Positions 36,792 through 45,483 are shown, counted from the stretch's first letter. The stretch: 51,468 nucleotides of DNA from an uncultured Clostridia bacterium (GCA_947625735.1 CANQPL010000018.1:1-51468); one strand, 5' to 3'. The notes: generated by a model not told the origin, from the letters alone. Program-made: numbers and translations.

Positions 36792-37230
36792 AGCACTGCA
36801 TGAACACAATTTCACCGCAGGCGATCTTCTTTCCCGAATTTCCCGAAGGTTCAGTTGCCAGATCATCTGCCCTGCTGTGTATAATTATAGTTCTGCCTAT
36901 GACCTCCTCGGGTGTAAATCTGTTCGTCACAAAAGCCAGATGAGCCTCTCTGCCCGCCGCAAACAGTGGGGGCATATCTCCGCCGTGAAAGGGGTGCATA
37001 CATCCTCTCGGGTCGTAGTGAGCGCCTGCATCTGCAAAACGGTCCTCCGTGTTTCCCGTGCAGCCGCTCCCGCTGTGTATGTGTACCGCAAATATCCCGC
37101 CGCCGCAGGCTTCCATCTCCGGGGGCAGACCGTAAACCGACAGGGATACCACTGTACCGTTATCGGCGGGCAGGAATACCGCATATCCTCTGATATCGGG
37201 GTATTCTGCCGAGCCGTATATATGCGCCAT
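36790..37230 (-). CDS. Cu/Zn superoxide dismutase-family protein
   Basis: 146 residues. All seven metal ligands of Cu/Zn SOD appear: two His in VHIH, the bridging His in GAHYDP, His eight residues on, His and Asp in HGGD, and the last His in IIIH, followed by RADDL. No signal peptide is seen, so it would be cytosolic, unusual for bacterial SodC. The ATG at 37230 has no close ribosome site; GGGAGG at 37266-37261 is ideally spaced for an in-frame ATA at 37251, which would add seven residues matching the usual family N-terminus. Confidence 0.85.
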   Translation of the reverse strand: MAHIYGSAEYPDIRGYAVFLPADNGTVVSLSVYGLPPEMEACGGGIFAVHIHSGSGCTGNTEDRFADAGAHYDPRGCMHPFHGGDMPPLFAAGREAHLAFVTNRFTPEEVIGRTIIIHSRADDLATEPSGNSGKKIACGEIVFMQC

Positions 37231-37267
37231 TGCCGATAATTCTTCGCTTATTGCCGTTCACCTCCCG

Positions 37268-37307
37268 ATGAATATTCATATCCATTATATGCGGGAGGGG
37301 GCGGTGT
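37268..37307 (-). promoter_or_regulatory. Promoter and palindrome upstream of the SOD gene
   Basis: Minus-strand TATAAT at 37289-37284, with a GTGACC-like -35 at about 18 bp. Between the -10 box and the ribosome site lies a perfect 12-bp palindrome, ATGAATATTCAT (37268-37279), a possible operator. Confidence 0.5.
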
Positions 37308-37309
37308 GG

Positions 37310-38461
37310 TCACTGCGTATCCTTTACCTCTATCGTAACATCTCCGATGCTCACCGATACCACCTCATCTATGGGAACGACTTCGGAAAAACAGCCGTCA
37401 AAGGTACTCATTTCCCCAAAATCCTGTCCCCGGAAGCGATTCTCCCCCGAGGCTTTTCGGGTAATGACCCTGCCGTCAGCAAGGGTAACACTGACTGCTG
37501 TGCGCCTTATTGATTCGTTCGGGTCAACGGCATTCTCCGTTGTACGGGTAAATTCTCCGGTGGTGTAGGTAAATGTAAACGGGGATATCTCTATGCTTTC
37601 AATCTCTGCCCGTCTGTTTCCAAGGTCAAGCACCGTGTTTTCCGGGAATGTAAGGCACAGCTTTTCGGCAGACGGATCACTTACGATCTCAAATCCGATA
37701 AGTACGCTGCCCTCATAATCCGTATGGGTATCGAATGAAATATTTTCGCTGAACGTCCTCGGCTCACCGTAAGCACGGACATTATAAAGCTGAATGTTTA
37801 TACTGTCGCCCTTTCTGAAGTTTTCGCTGTCCTTGCAGAAAAGAGTACACCCCACTTTGCCGCCTGTTTCTGAAAGTTCTGCCCACTTTTCATCGGTCAT
37901 GGGAACACCGTTTTCATCGGTAAATTCTCCCATTATCCCGACTTCTCTTGTTTCGCCTATCTCGGAAACAGCCTGCATCGCTGCGGGAGAGCCGTTCTTA
38001 TTCCCCTTCACGTCTCCCCTTTCAATACCAAAGACACATCTCACATCAAGATAACGGATATCCTCGGGCAGCGTTCCCGCAGGAATATCAAGCGTGACCT
38101 CAAAACAGAGCATATTGGTGTCACAGACGGCATTGCTCACATTCACATCAAATGGCAGCTCTGCACCAAAGGACGAAACAACAGGTGCACTGACGTGAGA
38201 GGTGTAGGTTTCCATATCCTCCTCAATCACAGAAGCAGAGCTGCCGAACAGCCTTTGCAGCCAGCCGCCGTTTACCGCTGCTGCCGTCACCGTGCAGAGT
38301 GCCGCCGCCATTATAGCCGCAGCCGCCGTTCTCACGGCTCTTGAATGTCTTGCAGTCCTTCGCCGAATAGCCGCCGCCCGTTCCTTTCCCCGGGATAAAA
38401 TATCATCAGGCTCGCTTATGCCGTCCACCATGCTTGTAATTTTTTCCTTTAAATTATCCAT
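37310..38461 (-). CDS. DUF4179 membrane protein, likely anti-sigma factor
   Basis: 383 residues. A cytosolic N-terminal part (1-42), one membrane helix (about 43-62, Ala-rich) and a large external beta-rich domain form the DUF4179 layout. Such proteins sit beside ECF sigma genes and are thought to restrain them. The ATG at 38461 overlaps the sigma gene by 8 bp; the frame continues upstream inside the sigma gene without a ribosome site. Confidence 0.85.
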   Translation of the reverse strand: MDNLKEKITSMVDGISEPDDILSRGKERAAAIRRRTARHSRAVRTAAAAIMAAALCTVTAAAVNGGWLQRLFGSSASVIEEDMETYTSHVSAPVVSSFGAELPFDVNVSNAVCDTNMLCFEVTLDIPAGTLPEDIRYLDVRCVFGIERGDVKGNKNGSPAAMQAVSEIGETREVGIMGEFTDENGVPMTDEKWAELSETGGKVGCTLFCKDSENFRKGDSINIQLYNVRAYGEPRTFSENISFDTHTDYEGSVLIGFEIVSDPSAEKLCLTFPENTVLDLGNRRAEIESIEISPFTFTYTTGEFTRTTENAVDPNESIRRTAVSVTLADGRVITRKASGENRFRGQDFGEMSTFDGCFSEVVPIDEVVSVSIGDVTIEVKDTQ

Positions 38462-38939
38462 TTTCCATGCTCCCTTCCAATATACTTTTAAGCTGTTTTC
38501 TTGCCCTGTCAAGGCGTGTGGTAACGGCTGTTGCGGATATACCGAGAATTTTCCCTATCTCTGCGGCGCTCATATCATCATAATAATATAGAAGTATCAC
38601 CGCTCTGTACCCCGGAGAAAGGCTTCTCACAGCCTGAGAAAGCTCCGAATCCTCCGGATAAGCAAAGTCCTCTGTCATTGTATCCAGTGCAGATGTATCC
38701 TCCGAAAATCTTTTACGCCGTCTGAGGATTTTAAGGGACGCATTGACCGTCACACGAACGAGCCATGCATAGGCGTGTTCCTCGCTTTCAAAGGGTTTAT
38801 TCCGCAAAAACAGCCTGCATACCGCTTCTTCGGCGGCGTCCTCTGCATCTGCACCAACCCCCAGCATTACCGCTGCATGAGCATAAAGCCGTCTTGTATA
38901 ACGTTTTGCCGTATTTTCAAATTCATCGGGATAAAGCAA
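38454..38939 (-). CDS. ECF-type RNA polymerase sigma factor
   Basis: 161 residues with sigma region 2 (residues 5-70, containing AEDAAEEAVCRLF and HAYAWLVRVTVNASL) and region 4 (95-155, with LSPGYRAVILLYYYDDMSAAEI and the helix-turn-helix TAVTTRLDRARKQL). It starts at TTG (38939), 7 nt after AGGAGG. It is coupled to the DUF4179 gene, a sigma/anti-sigma pair. A GTGACAAAA word upstream (38998-38990, minus strand) may belong to an autoregulated promoter, but this is uncertain. Confidence 0.92.
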   Translation of the reverse strand: MLYPDEFENTAKRYTRRLYAHAAVMLGVGADAEDAAEEAVCRLFLRNKPFESEEHAYAWLVRVTVNASLKILRRRKRFSEDTSALDTMTEDFAYPEDSELSQAVRSLSPGYRAVILLYYYDDMSAAEIGKILGISATAVTTRLDRARKQLKSILEGSMENG

Positions 38940-39046
38940 ATCCGCCGCCTCCTTTCGCCTTTTCGTTATATATATCCTTCAGGGGCGCATTTTGTCACAT
39001 CAAAAAGAAAAATTGTTAAAATAATACAAAAAATTAAAAAAACCTA

Positions 39047-39075
39047 TAGACTTTTTTGAAAATATGTGATATAAT
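39047..39075 (+). promoter_or_regulatory. Promoter of the SDR gene
   Basis: TAGACT (39047-39052) and TATAAT (39070-39075) with a 17-bp spacer and a TGA extended -10. Confidence 0.7.
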
Positions 39076-39128
39076 AATAACATATATTACCCGTATCGTC
39101 AATATTATTACGAAAGGAATGGTTAATT

Positions 39129-39890
39129 ATGAAAAGACTGGAAGGAAAGACCGCAATTATTACGGGCGGAGGACAGGGCATAGGCTTCGGAGTAGCAAAG
39201 GCATTTGCAGACGAGGGCGCTGACCTTGTTATCACAGGACGCACTCTCTCCAAACTGGAAAGGGCAAAAGAGGCGATCGAAAAGGAGTACGGCACTAAGG
39301 TCGAGCCGATAACTGCTGACGGCGGCGATGAGGAGCAGGTAAAGAAAGCAGTGGCGTTTGCCATTGAGAAGTTCGGCAAGCTGGACGCTCTTGTGAATAA
39401 TGCACAAAATTCTGCATCGGGTGTTATGCTTGTTGACCATACCAAGGAGGATTTTGACAAGGCTATCATGTCGGGACTTTACGGCACATTCTTCTTTATG
39501 AAGCACGCTTACCCCTATCTGAAAGAAACTAAGGGTGCGGTCGTGAATTTTGCAACAGGTGCGGGACTTTTCGGCAAGCTCGGTCAGTCCAGCTATGCAG
39601 CGGCAAAGGAGGGCATCAGAGGTATGTCCAGAGTTGCCGCAAGAGAATGGGGTCCTGACGGCATAAGAGTAAATATAGTCTGCCCCCTTGCCATGACAGA
39701 GGGACTTGAACAGTGGAAAACGGCATATCCCGCACTTTACGAGGCTACGATCAAGGATATCCCTCTCGGACGTTTCGGCGATCCTCAAAAGGACATAGGC
39801 AGAGTATGCGTATTCCTTGCAAGCGATGAGGCTTCCTACATATCCGGCGAAACCATAGCCCTCCAGGGCGGCAGCGCACTCAGACCGTAA
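39129..39890 (+). CDS. Short-chain dehydrogenase/reductase
   Basis: 253 residues, Rossmann oxidoreductase. Cofactor loop TGGGQGIG (residues 13-20), NNAQNS in place of the usual NNAG, and catalytic YAAAK. The residue 13 before the Tyr, normally Ser, is Thr in FATGAG. It ends with the standard SGETIALQGG segment. The substrate cannot be told; it resembles 3-oxoacyl-ACP reductase or enoyl reductase-type SDRs. The stop codon is followed at once by a repeat array. Confidence 0.9.
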   Translation: MKRLEGKTAIITGGGQGIGFGVAKAFADEGADLVITGRTLSKLERAKEAIEKEYGTKVEPITADGGDEEQVKKAVAFAIEKFGKLDALVNNAQNSASGVMLVDHTKEDFDKAIMSGLYGTFFFMKHAYPYLKETKGAVVNFATGAGLFGKLGQSSYAAAKEGIRGMSRVAAREWGPDGIRVNIVCPLAMTEGLEQWKTAYPALYEATIKDIPLGRFGDPQKDIGRVCVFLASDEASYISGETIALQGGSALRP

Positions 39891-40262
39891 GCAGCGTGAC
39901 GCTGCTTGCACCCGGCGGTTTATATGATGTATACCTTTCATTAGTGACTCGGTAACCTTTACAAGCTGTGTACATTTTATTTGCGGCATGATGCCGCTTT
40001 CACCCGTTGGTTTATAAAGTGAATACCTTTCATTAGTGACCCGGTAACCTTTGCAAGCTGTGTACATTTTATTTGCGGCATGATGCCGCTTTCACCTCGT
40101 TGGTTTATAAACCAGATAGCTTTCATTAGTGACCCGGTAACCTTTGCAAGCTGTGTACATTTTATTTGCGGCATGATGCCGCTTTCACCCGTTGGTTTAT
40201 AAAGTTAATACCTTTCATTAGTGACTCGGTAACTTTTGCAAGCTGTGTACATTTTATTAACA
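39891..40262. repeat. 92/93-bp tandem repeat array at the 3' end of the SDR gene
   Basis: Palindromes start at 39891 (GCAGCGTGACGCTGC), 39983, 40075 and 40168 (GCGGCATGATGCCGC each), giving units of 92, 92 and 93 bp; a degenerate fifth lies near 40260. Each unit carries CGGTAACCTTTGCAAGCTG and TTGGTTTATAAA. The first palindrome touches the SDR stop codon. Same architecture as the arrays after comEC and fhs. Frames crossing it are products of the repeat. Confidence 0.9.
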
Positions 40263-40283
40263 TTGTATGGTGTGATGCCCTAT

Positions 40284-40333
40284 CAGAAGCAAGAGGCAAG
40301 AAGCAAGAGGCAAGAAGCAAGAGGCAAGACACA
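40284..40333. repeat. 14-bp short tandem repeat
   Basis: About 3.5 copies of GAAGCAAGAGGCAA-type units in a row, ending in GGCAAGACACAAG. It is directly downstream of the larger array; the rest of 40,263-40,496 holds no gene. Confidence 0.8.
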
Positions 40334-40496
40334 AGATGTTTTTCACTTTTCTTATAGTATTAACGTCAGAAGTCACCCGCAGGAAATAAAAGCGGATAGT
40401 TATGTCATATGTTTAGGTCTACAGGTACCCGCTCATGCTTCTGTCTGCTAAAGCGTCTGCTTTAATAATTCTTTTTATCAATTTGCAAAAAAACAC

Positions 40497-40525
40497 TTGA
40501 TTTTTTCATTAAGATATTGTATAAT
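40497..40525 (+). promoter_or_regulatory. Promoter of the NifU-like/GGGtGRT operon
   Basis: TTGATT (40497-40502), TATAAT (40520-40525), 17-bp spacer. A hairpin at the start of the leader (40538-40545 pairing with 40555-40562) could protect the 5' end. Confidence 0.85.
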
Positions 40526-40593
40526 ATAATAAATGCTGTGTCGGGACAAGCTGCCCCGGCACGGCGATAAACTGAAAGGAGTTTGTAACTATT

Positions 40594-41286
40594 ATGATCT
40601 ATTCTCATGAGGTTGAAACAATGTGTCCCGTGGCGCAGGGCGTTGCACACGGAGCAGCTCCGATCCCGGAGGAGGCAAAATGGGTCAAGGCTAAGGAGAT
40701 AAAGGACATCTCCGGCTTTACTCACGGTATCGGCTGGTGCGCTCCGGAGCAGGGCACCTGCAAGCTGACACTCAATGTAAAAGAGGGCGTTATTCAGGAA
40801 GCGCTTGTTGAAACTATCGGCTGCTCGGGCATGACTCATTCCGCTGCAATGGCTGCGGAGATCCTTCCCGGAAGAACTATCCTTGAGGCTCTCAACACAG
40901 ACCTTGTCTGTGACGCTATCAATACGGCTATGAGAGAGCTTTTCCTCCAGATCGTATACGGTCGTTCCCAGTCCGCATTCTCCGAGGACGGTCTTGTGGT
41001 AGGCGCAGGACTTGAGGACTTAGGCAAGGGTCTGCGTTCTCAGGTAGGCACCATGTACGGAACTCTTGCAAAGGGTCCCAGATATCTGGAAATGACCGAC
41101 GGCTATGTTACGGGCATCGCTCTTAACGAAGATGATGAGATCATCGGCTATCAGTTTGTAAACTTCGGCAAGATGATGGACTTCATCAAGGCGGGCGATG
41201 ATGCCAACACTGCTTTTGAAAAGGCAAAGGGTCAGTACGGCAGAGTTGCTGATGCCGTTAAGATCATCGATCCCAGAAAGCAGTAA
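40594..41286 (+). CDS. NifU-N-like iron-sulfur scaffold family protein
   Basis: 230 residues. The segment VETIGCSGMTHSAAMAAEIL (near 72-92) resembles the cysteine-containing loop of NifU/IscU scaffolds, and a second Cys lies in GIGWCAPEQGTC and in TDLVCDAINTAMREL. It is longer than IscU and ends with a separate beta-rich part. RBS AAAGGAG. It is followed after 33 bp by a GGGtGRT protein, the usual pairing in anaerobic Firmicutes. Function in Fe-S assembly is inferred from the family. Confidence 0.82.
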   Translation: MIYSHEVETMCPVAQGVAHGAAPIPEEAKWVKAKEIKDISGFTHGIGWCAPEQGTCKLTLNVKEGVIQEALVETIGCSGMTHSAAMAAEILPGRTILEALNTDLVCDAINTAMRELFLQIVYGRSQSAFSEDGLVVGAGLEDLGKGLRSQVGTMYGTLAKGPRYLEMTDGYVTGIALNEDDEIIGYQFVNFGKMMDFIKAGDDANTAFEKAKGQYGRVADAVKIIDPRKQ

Positions 41287-41319
41287 TCACAGCTAAATAC
41301 ATAAGGAGGTTATACTACA

Positions 41320-42321
41320 ATGGCTTTATTTGAATCCTATGAAAGAAGAGAAAAGCAGATCCTTGAAGTTCTGGCAAAGTACGGCATCAACTCCATTGAG
41401 GAAGCTGCCGAGGTCACAAAAGCAAAGGGTCTTGATATCTATAAGCTGGTAGAAAGCATTCAGCCTATCTGCTTTGAAAATGCAAAGTGGGCATACACCG
41501 TAGGCTGTGCCATTGCCATAAAGAAGGGCTGCACAAGAGCTGCCGATGCTGCTGCTGCAATTGGTGAGGGACTTCAGGCATTCTGTATCCCCGGTTCTGT
41601 AGCAGATCAGAGAAAGGTTGGTCTGGGTCACGGAAATCTTGGCAAAATGCTTCTTGAAGAAGAAACCAAATGCTTTGCATTCCTTGCAGGTCACGAGTCA
41701 TTCGCCGCTGCCGAGGGTGCTATCGGTATTGCAGAAAAGGCAAACCGTGTCCGCAAGGAACCGCTGAGAGTTATCCTTAACGGTCTTGGCAAGGACGCAG
41801 CTCAGATCATTGCAAGGATCAACGGCTTTACATATGTGGAAACCGAAATGGACTACTACACCGGCGAGGTAAAGGAGGTATTCCGCAAGGCATACTCCAA
41901 CGGGCTCCGTGCAAAGGTAAACTGCTACGGTGCTAACGATGTTACCGAGGGCGTTGCCATTATGTGGAAAGAGGGCGTTGACGTTTCCATTACCGGTAAC
42001 TCCACCAACCCCACACGTTTCCAGCACCCCGTTGCAGGCACATACAAGAAGGAATGTGTGGAAAGAGGTAAGAAATACTTCTCCGTTGCTTCCGGCGGCG
42101 GTACAGGACGTACTCTCCACCCCGATAACATGGCAGCAGGTCCCGCTTCCTACGGTATGACCGATACTATGGGAAGAATGCATTCCGATGCACAGTTTGC
42201 AGGCTCCTCCTCCGTACCCGCACACGTAGAGATGATGGGTCTTATCGGTATGGGCAACAACCCCATGGTCGGCGCTACTGTTGCTTGTGCTGTGGCTGTT
42301 GAAGAGGCTATGAAAGGCTGA
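41320..42321 (+). CDS. GGGtGRT family protein
   Basis: 333 residues, named after its motif, seen here as SGGGTGRTLHP near residue 264. The family has no established function; it is highly conserved and commonly paired with the NifU-like gene upstream. Glycine-rich loops such as GLGHGNLGKM and GMGNNPMVGA suggest nucleotide or cofactor binding, but this is a guess. RBS AAGGAGG. Codon use points to high expression. A terminator follows. Confidence 0.92.
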   Translation: MALFESYERREKQILEVLAKYGINSIEEAAEVTKAKGLDIYKLVESIQPICFENAKWAYTVGCAIAIKKGCTRAADAAAAIGEGLQAFCIPGSVADQRKVGLGHGNLGKMLLEEETKCFAFLAGHESFAAAEGAIGIAEKANRVRKEPLRVILNGLGKDAAQIIARINGFTYVETEMDYYTGEVKEVFRKAYSNGLRAKVNCYGANDVTEGVAIMWKEGVDVSITGNSTNPTRFQHPVAGTYKKECVERGKKYFSVASGGGTGRTLHPDNMAAGPASYGMTDTMGRMHSDAQFAGSSSVPAHVEMMGLIGMGNNPMVGATVACAVAVEEAMKG

Positions 42322-42407
42322 TAACACGTAAAATCGCGGTTTCAGATACCTTAAAATCGCAAAAACACCTTGTGTGAGCGGTCGTAATACACACGTAATA
42401 CACAAAG

Positions 42408-42450
42408 AACAGACTGTCACTTTAAAAAGCGGCAGTCTGTTTTATTTATT
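42408..42450 (+). terminator. Terminator of the NifU-like/GGGtGRT operon
   Basis: AACAGACTG (42408-42416) pairs with CAGTCTGTT (42433-42441), followed by TTATTTATT. Confidence 0.85.
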
Positions 42451-42479
42451 GGATTCGGGGTACCTGTCTTTGTAAAATT

Positions 42480-42895
42480 TGCAGATGAGACCCGGCAAGG
42501 TCACTCCGCCAAATTACGGTTTTTAAGTTTTGTAAGTGTAGAGTGTGGAGAGTTAAGAGTGGAGTGATCAAAAATTCAACTTCAAACATTACTGCCGCCT
42601 TGATGGAGCTGCGGTCACTGATTGCCAAATAAAAGTTACCGAATTACTATTGAGATTTTAACGCTTAATTTACAGGCGAGGTGACTGCGGTTAAACGTAA
42701 AATGAAGGGTACCGGGCTGCTATCTGAAATATTTATGCAAAATTCTCCAACGCTAAAAAATTCATTTAACATAAAAGTAAATAAAGGTTACCGGGTAACA
42801 AATAAAAAATTTTCACATTACTTACCAACGAGGTGGCTGCGGGTTCCACCCGCCGAGGTGGCTGCGGGTTCCACCCACCGGGGTTTCCCCGCTTC
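42480..42895. repeat. Degenerate dispersed-element cluster
   Basis: It contains the 20-bp word at 42542-42561 shared exactly with 17963-17982, a TTGCCAAATAAAAGTTACCG core near 42623, a second GGTTACCGGGTAAC core near 42790, AAATTTTCACA and TTACCAACGAGGTGGCTGC near 42810-42840, and two copies of GGCTGCGGGTTCCACCC. The order equals that upstream of the comEC array. No gene is convincing here. Confidence 0.7.
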
Positions 42896-42959
42896 TGATT
42901 TTTCGTCGTTACAGTTGTTCTGCTTTTCAATATCTCATTATAAGTTTTTTCAGAAGAAA

Positions 42960-43139
42960 AATGCAGGGCTGAAAGCTGCTCTGCATGAAATAAAAAATTT
43001 GAATTTAAATAAAATCTGTTTGGCGAATACCGATGTATATTATAATGGCGATCGATTCATAAACTATGCCCATTATACTCAGTATGACCGAAAGCATCAG
43101 ATCACTGAATACTATAATGATGTTATCGGGATCTTCTGA
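42960..43139 (+). pseudogene. Possible 3' remnant of a broken gene
   Basis: The open frame 42681-43139 begins inside repeat sequence, but its last 60 codons (from KNAGLKAALHEIKNLNLNK to the end) read like ordinary protein, with charged helices and NGDRFINYAHYTQYDR. No ribosome site or start fits this part, so it may be the tail of a gene whose front was replaced by repeat elements. Function unknown. Confidence 0.35.
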
Positions 43140-43153
43140 ATTTACTTTTATTT

Positions 43154-43522
43154 TTACACTGTCCCCGATTTTCCATTTTTTATGCTGAATGATGAATGTA
43201 TTTCCTGCGTATGAGTAATATGCTTTTCATCTTCATATTTCACAACATAAAAATTATAACCGCTCCTGCCTACATTTAAATACCTGATATCCTGAACAAC
43301 AGCGATCGCATTATAAAAATCATTCCCGTCCTTTATAAGGTTGAATATAAGCTTTTTTACTCTGTTGAAGCAAAGATAGGCGATCATCACAATTAACATG
43401 AGAATGGCTGCTTTTGGTGAAATGATATGAATTTTGACTGTTTCCAATATCCGATATACAAATATAGCGGTTAATGCTGATGCGCTTATTATTATTTCAT
43501 CTTTACTAAAGCCCTTGTACAT
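43154..43522 (-). CDS. Small membrane protein of unknown function
   Basis: 122 residues with two membrane helices (about 9-25 and 36-52), then a basic stretch and a beta-rich cytosolic tail. The ribosome site AGGGGGA and a good promoter (43577-43605) support that it is expressed. AT-rich like its surroundings. Family not recognised. Confidence 0.65.
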   Translation of the reverse strand: MYKGFSKDEIIISASALTAIFVYRILETVKIHIISPKAAILMLIVMIAYLCFNRVKKLIFNLIKDGNDFYNAIAVVQDIRYLNVGRSGYNFYVVKYEDEKHITHTQEIHSSFSIKNGKSGTV

Positions 43523-43576
43523 AGTTTCCCCCTAAATAATTTCAGCGGCTTAATATATGCCTGTTTTTCTTCTGAA

Positions 43577-43605
43577 ATTTTATCACACCTTCCCTGAAAA
43601 GTCAA
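43577..43605 (-). promoter_or_regulatory. Promoter of the small membrane protein gene
   Basis: Minus-strand TTGACT (43605-43600) and TAAAAT (43582-43577), 17-bp spacer, with TGA extended -10. The rest of 43,606-43,820 holds nothing I can recognise. Confidence 0.7.
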
Positions 43606-43816
43606 TCCCTCAATAAAAAATAATCAAACTGCCATAGGTTATGAACGGATAAACGAAGAAGATGAAAAATGATTTTTTATCGGGACTTAAAAGGCATTTG
43701 GAATTTATAGCTGCACTTTATAAATTATGACACGCACAGATAAATTTTTTAAACGATTCTGCCCCAATAGTACTTTATAAAATATTTTATAATAAAAACG
43801 ACTAACATTCGTATAT

Positions 43817-43868
43817 AAAAAAGCATGATTATCCCCGCAGTGTGAATTCACATCTGCGGGGATAATCA
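43817..43868 (-). terminator. Strong terminator of the TetR/CPBP operon
   Basis: Perfect 15-bp arms, TGATTATCCCCGCAG (43826-43840) and its complement (43854-43868), flank a loop that is itself palindromic (TGTGAATTCACA). On the minus strand a run of six T follows. Confidence 0.88.
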
Positions 43869-43942
43869 CTTTAAGCTAAGGAAATTACCACTAACAATTA
43901 TTACTCAAAAAATGTGTGCAGGCATATAACTGTCATACCGGA

Positions 43943-44620
43943 TCAAAAGAACAGAAAGACCTCAACAAGCGCTGCGGTGTTTGCGAGAATATGGGATAAG
44001 GTGCTGATAACACAATTGCCCGATTTATCGTAAACCATTGAAAAAATCAAACTGTCGATAAATACGCCCGCAACATCATAAATTATAATCCCTATGTTTC
44101 CCGGGGCAATATGACCCGCTGCAAAGGTAAGCGATGAAATAACTGCACACAGCCAAAACGGAAGTATTTTCATTCCCTTACCGAGAAAAAATCCCCGATA
44201 TGCAATTTCCTCACCAAATGCCGCAATGATGAGCTGAACTATCAGCAGTGCGGTTTTATCAAAGGACAGAAAATCACCCGTCCGTCCCACTAAATGGTCA
44301 AAAAATTCTCCGCCGAAAATCATATTTCCGCCAATATTCTGTATAATGCCGCTTACAATCGGCAGCAGCAGCCAGAGAATTACTCCCGGTTTTTTAATAT
44401 CCTCCGAAACAGTATTAAAACGCAGTCCCGACCCTGAGCCCTTTTCTTTGCTGACAGCCTCTGTAATAAAGAAAAATGCTATCCCCACAAATACGGAATA
44501 TCCCGCTGTTTCCGAGGACGGTACAGCTTTTGTCAACGTAAGCAATATCATTATCGCCGCACCTGTTATGGTGAGGACAACACTCTTTTTGTTATTCTCC
44601 GCAGCTTGTTGATTATTCAT
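43943..44620 (-). CDS. CPBP-family intramembrane metalloprotease
   Basis: 225 residues, about seven or eight membrane helices. The Abi/CAAX-protease motifs are present: EEIAYRG (first), GHIA region with His, and HILANT (last). Family members cleave prenylated or bacteriocin-related peptides, or give self-immunity. It overlaps the TetR gene by 4 bp, so that regulator very probably controls it. Confidence 0.9.
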   Translation of the reverse strand: MNNQQAAENNKKSVVLTITGAAIMILLTLTKAVPSSETAGYSVFVGIAFFFITEAVSKEKGSGSGLRFNTVSEDIKKPGVILWLLLPIVSGIIQNIGGNMIFGGEFFDHLVGRTGDFLSFDKTALLIVQLIIAAFGEEIAYRGFFLGKGMKILPFWLCAVISSLTFAAGHIAPGNIGIIIYDVAGVFIDSLIFSMVYDKSGNCVISTLSHILANTAALVEVFLFF

Positions 44621-45189
44621 TTTATTTTCCCCTTTACCGCCAATAATGCGCCCTTGTATGCACGTTCAAGATGCGCTCTTATGATCTCCTCGTCATACTT
44701 CAGCGAATTGTTGGCGATGATGCTTGCATACCCGTGAGCAAATAAAAAAACTGTTATAAAGATCTCTTTTACCTGCTCTGTACTTCCCCCCACTGCTCCC
44801 TGCATTGCTGAAAGAACAGGAGCAAGCTCTTCGGCATCTATCATTTCAAGCAAAGTCTTTCCGTTAAAAAAATCAGACTGAAAAAGAAAACGGAACAACC
44901 GGGGTTCTTCCAGCGCAAAGCGGATATAATTCATTCCGATACCGAGCATTACGCCTTTGTGCGGATCTTCAATATTCATCAGATATTCGGAATGATAGCC
45001 GTCCGCCTTTGCATAGGCTGCTTTTTTAAGTTCCTCAATAGTTGCAAAGTGGTACATAACAGGCTGCGTGGAACAGCTTAGTTTTTCTGCAACGGTTCTT
45101 GCATTTATATTTTCTGCACCCGTTTCACGGGCGATCTCAAAGGCAGCATCAATTACCATTTCTTTTGTGATTTTTGGCTTTGGCGGCAT
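44617..45189 (-). CDS. TetR-family transcriptional regulator
   Basis: 190 residues. The N-terminal helix-turn-helix spans about residues 8-54 (ENINARTVAEKLSCSTQPVMYHFATIEEL region), followed by a helical ligand-binding domain. It is transcribed with the CPBP protease from a promoter that overlaps palindromes, so it likely represses its own operon. Its ligand is unknown. Confidence 0.92.
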   Translation of the reverse strand: MPPKPKITKEMVIDAAFEIARETGAENINARTVAEKLSCSTQPVMYHFATIEELKKAAYAKADGYHSEYLMNIEDPHKGVMLGIGMNYIRFALEEPRLFRFLFQSDFFNGKTLLEMIDAEELAPVLSAMQGAVGGSTEQVKEIFITVFLFAHGYASIIANNSLKYDEEIIRAHLERAYKGALLAVKGKIK

Positions 45190-45215
45190 GACTTTTCTTC
45201 CTTTTAATAACTGTT

Positions 45216-45263
45216 GTTATATAACGGTAATTATATTATAAATTACAACACTGATTTTGTCAA
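45216..45263 (-). promoter_or_regulatory. Promoter and candidate TetR operator
   Basis: Minus-strand TTGACA (45263-45258) and TATAAT (45240-45235), 17-bp spacer. GTAATT/AATTAC arms (45227-45232 and 45241-45246) enclose the -10 box, and a perfect GTTATATAAC palindrome (45216-45225) follows downstream. Either may be the operator. No gene is seen in 45,264-45,480. Confidence 0.75.
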
Positions 45264-45483
45264 GTAAAAGCAGGCATATTTCAAAAATTTTGTCTGTGTA
45301 CACAAAATCAGAAGCGTTAATTTGTTAATTATTTCAAATAAAATAGCAGATAAATGCTGCTCTTAACGGACGATGATAATTTATCACATTTGAGATGTTT
45401 TCAATGCCGTATCGTATCCGTTCCGAAATATGGCAGCCTTTCTTTTATACGACAGTGACAGGCACTCCCCGAAAACACAATAA

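Noticed and set aside
39977..40174. Repeated peptide frame after the SDR gene
   Set aside because: Created by the 92/93-bp repeats; it has no start signal of its own.
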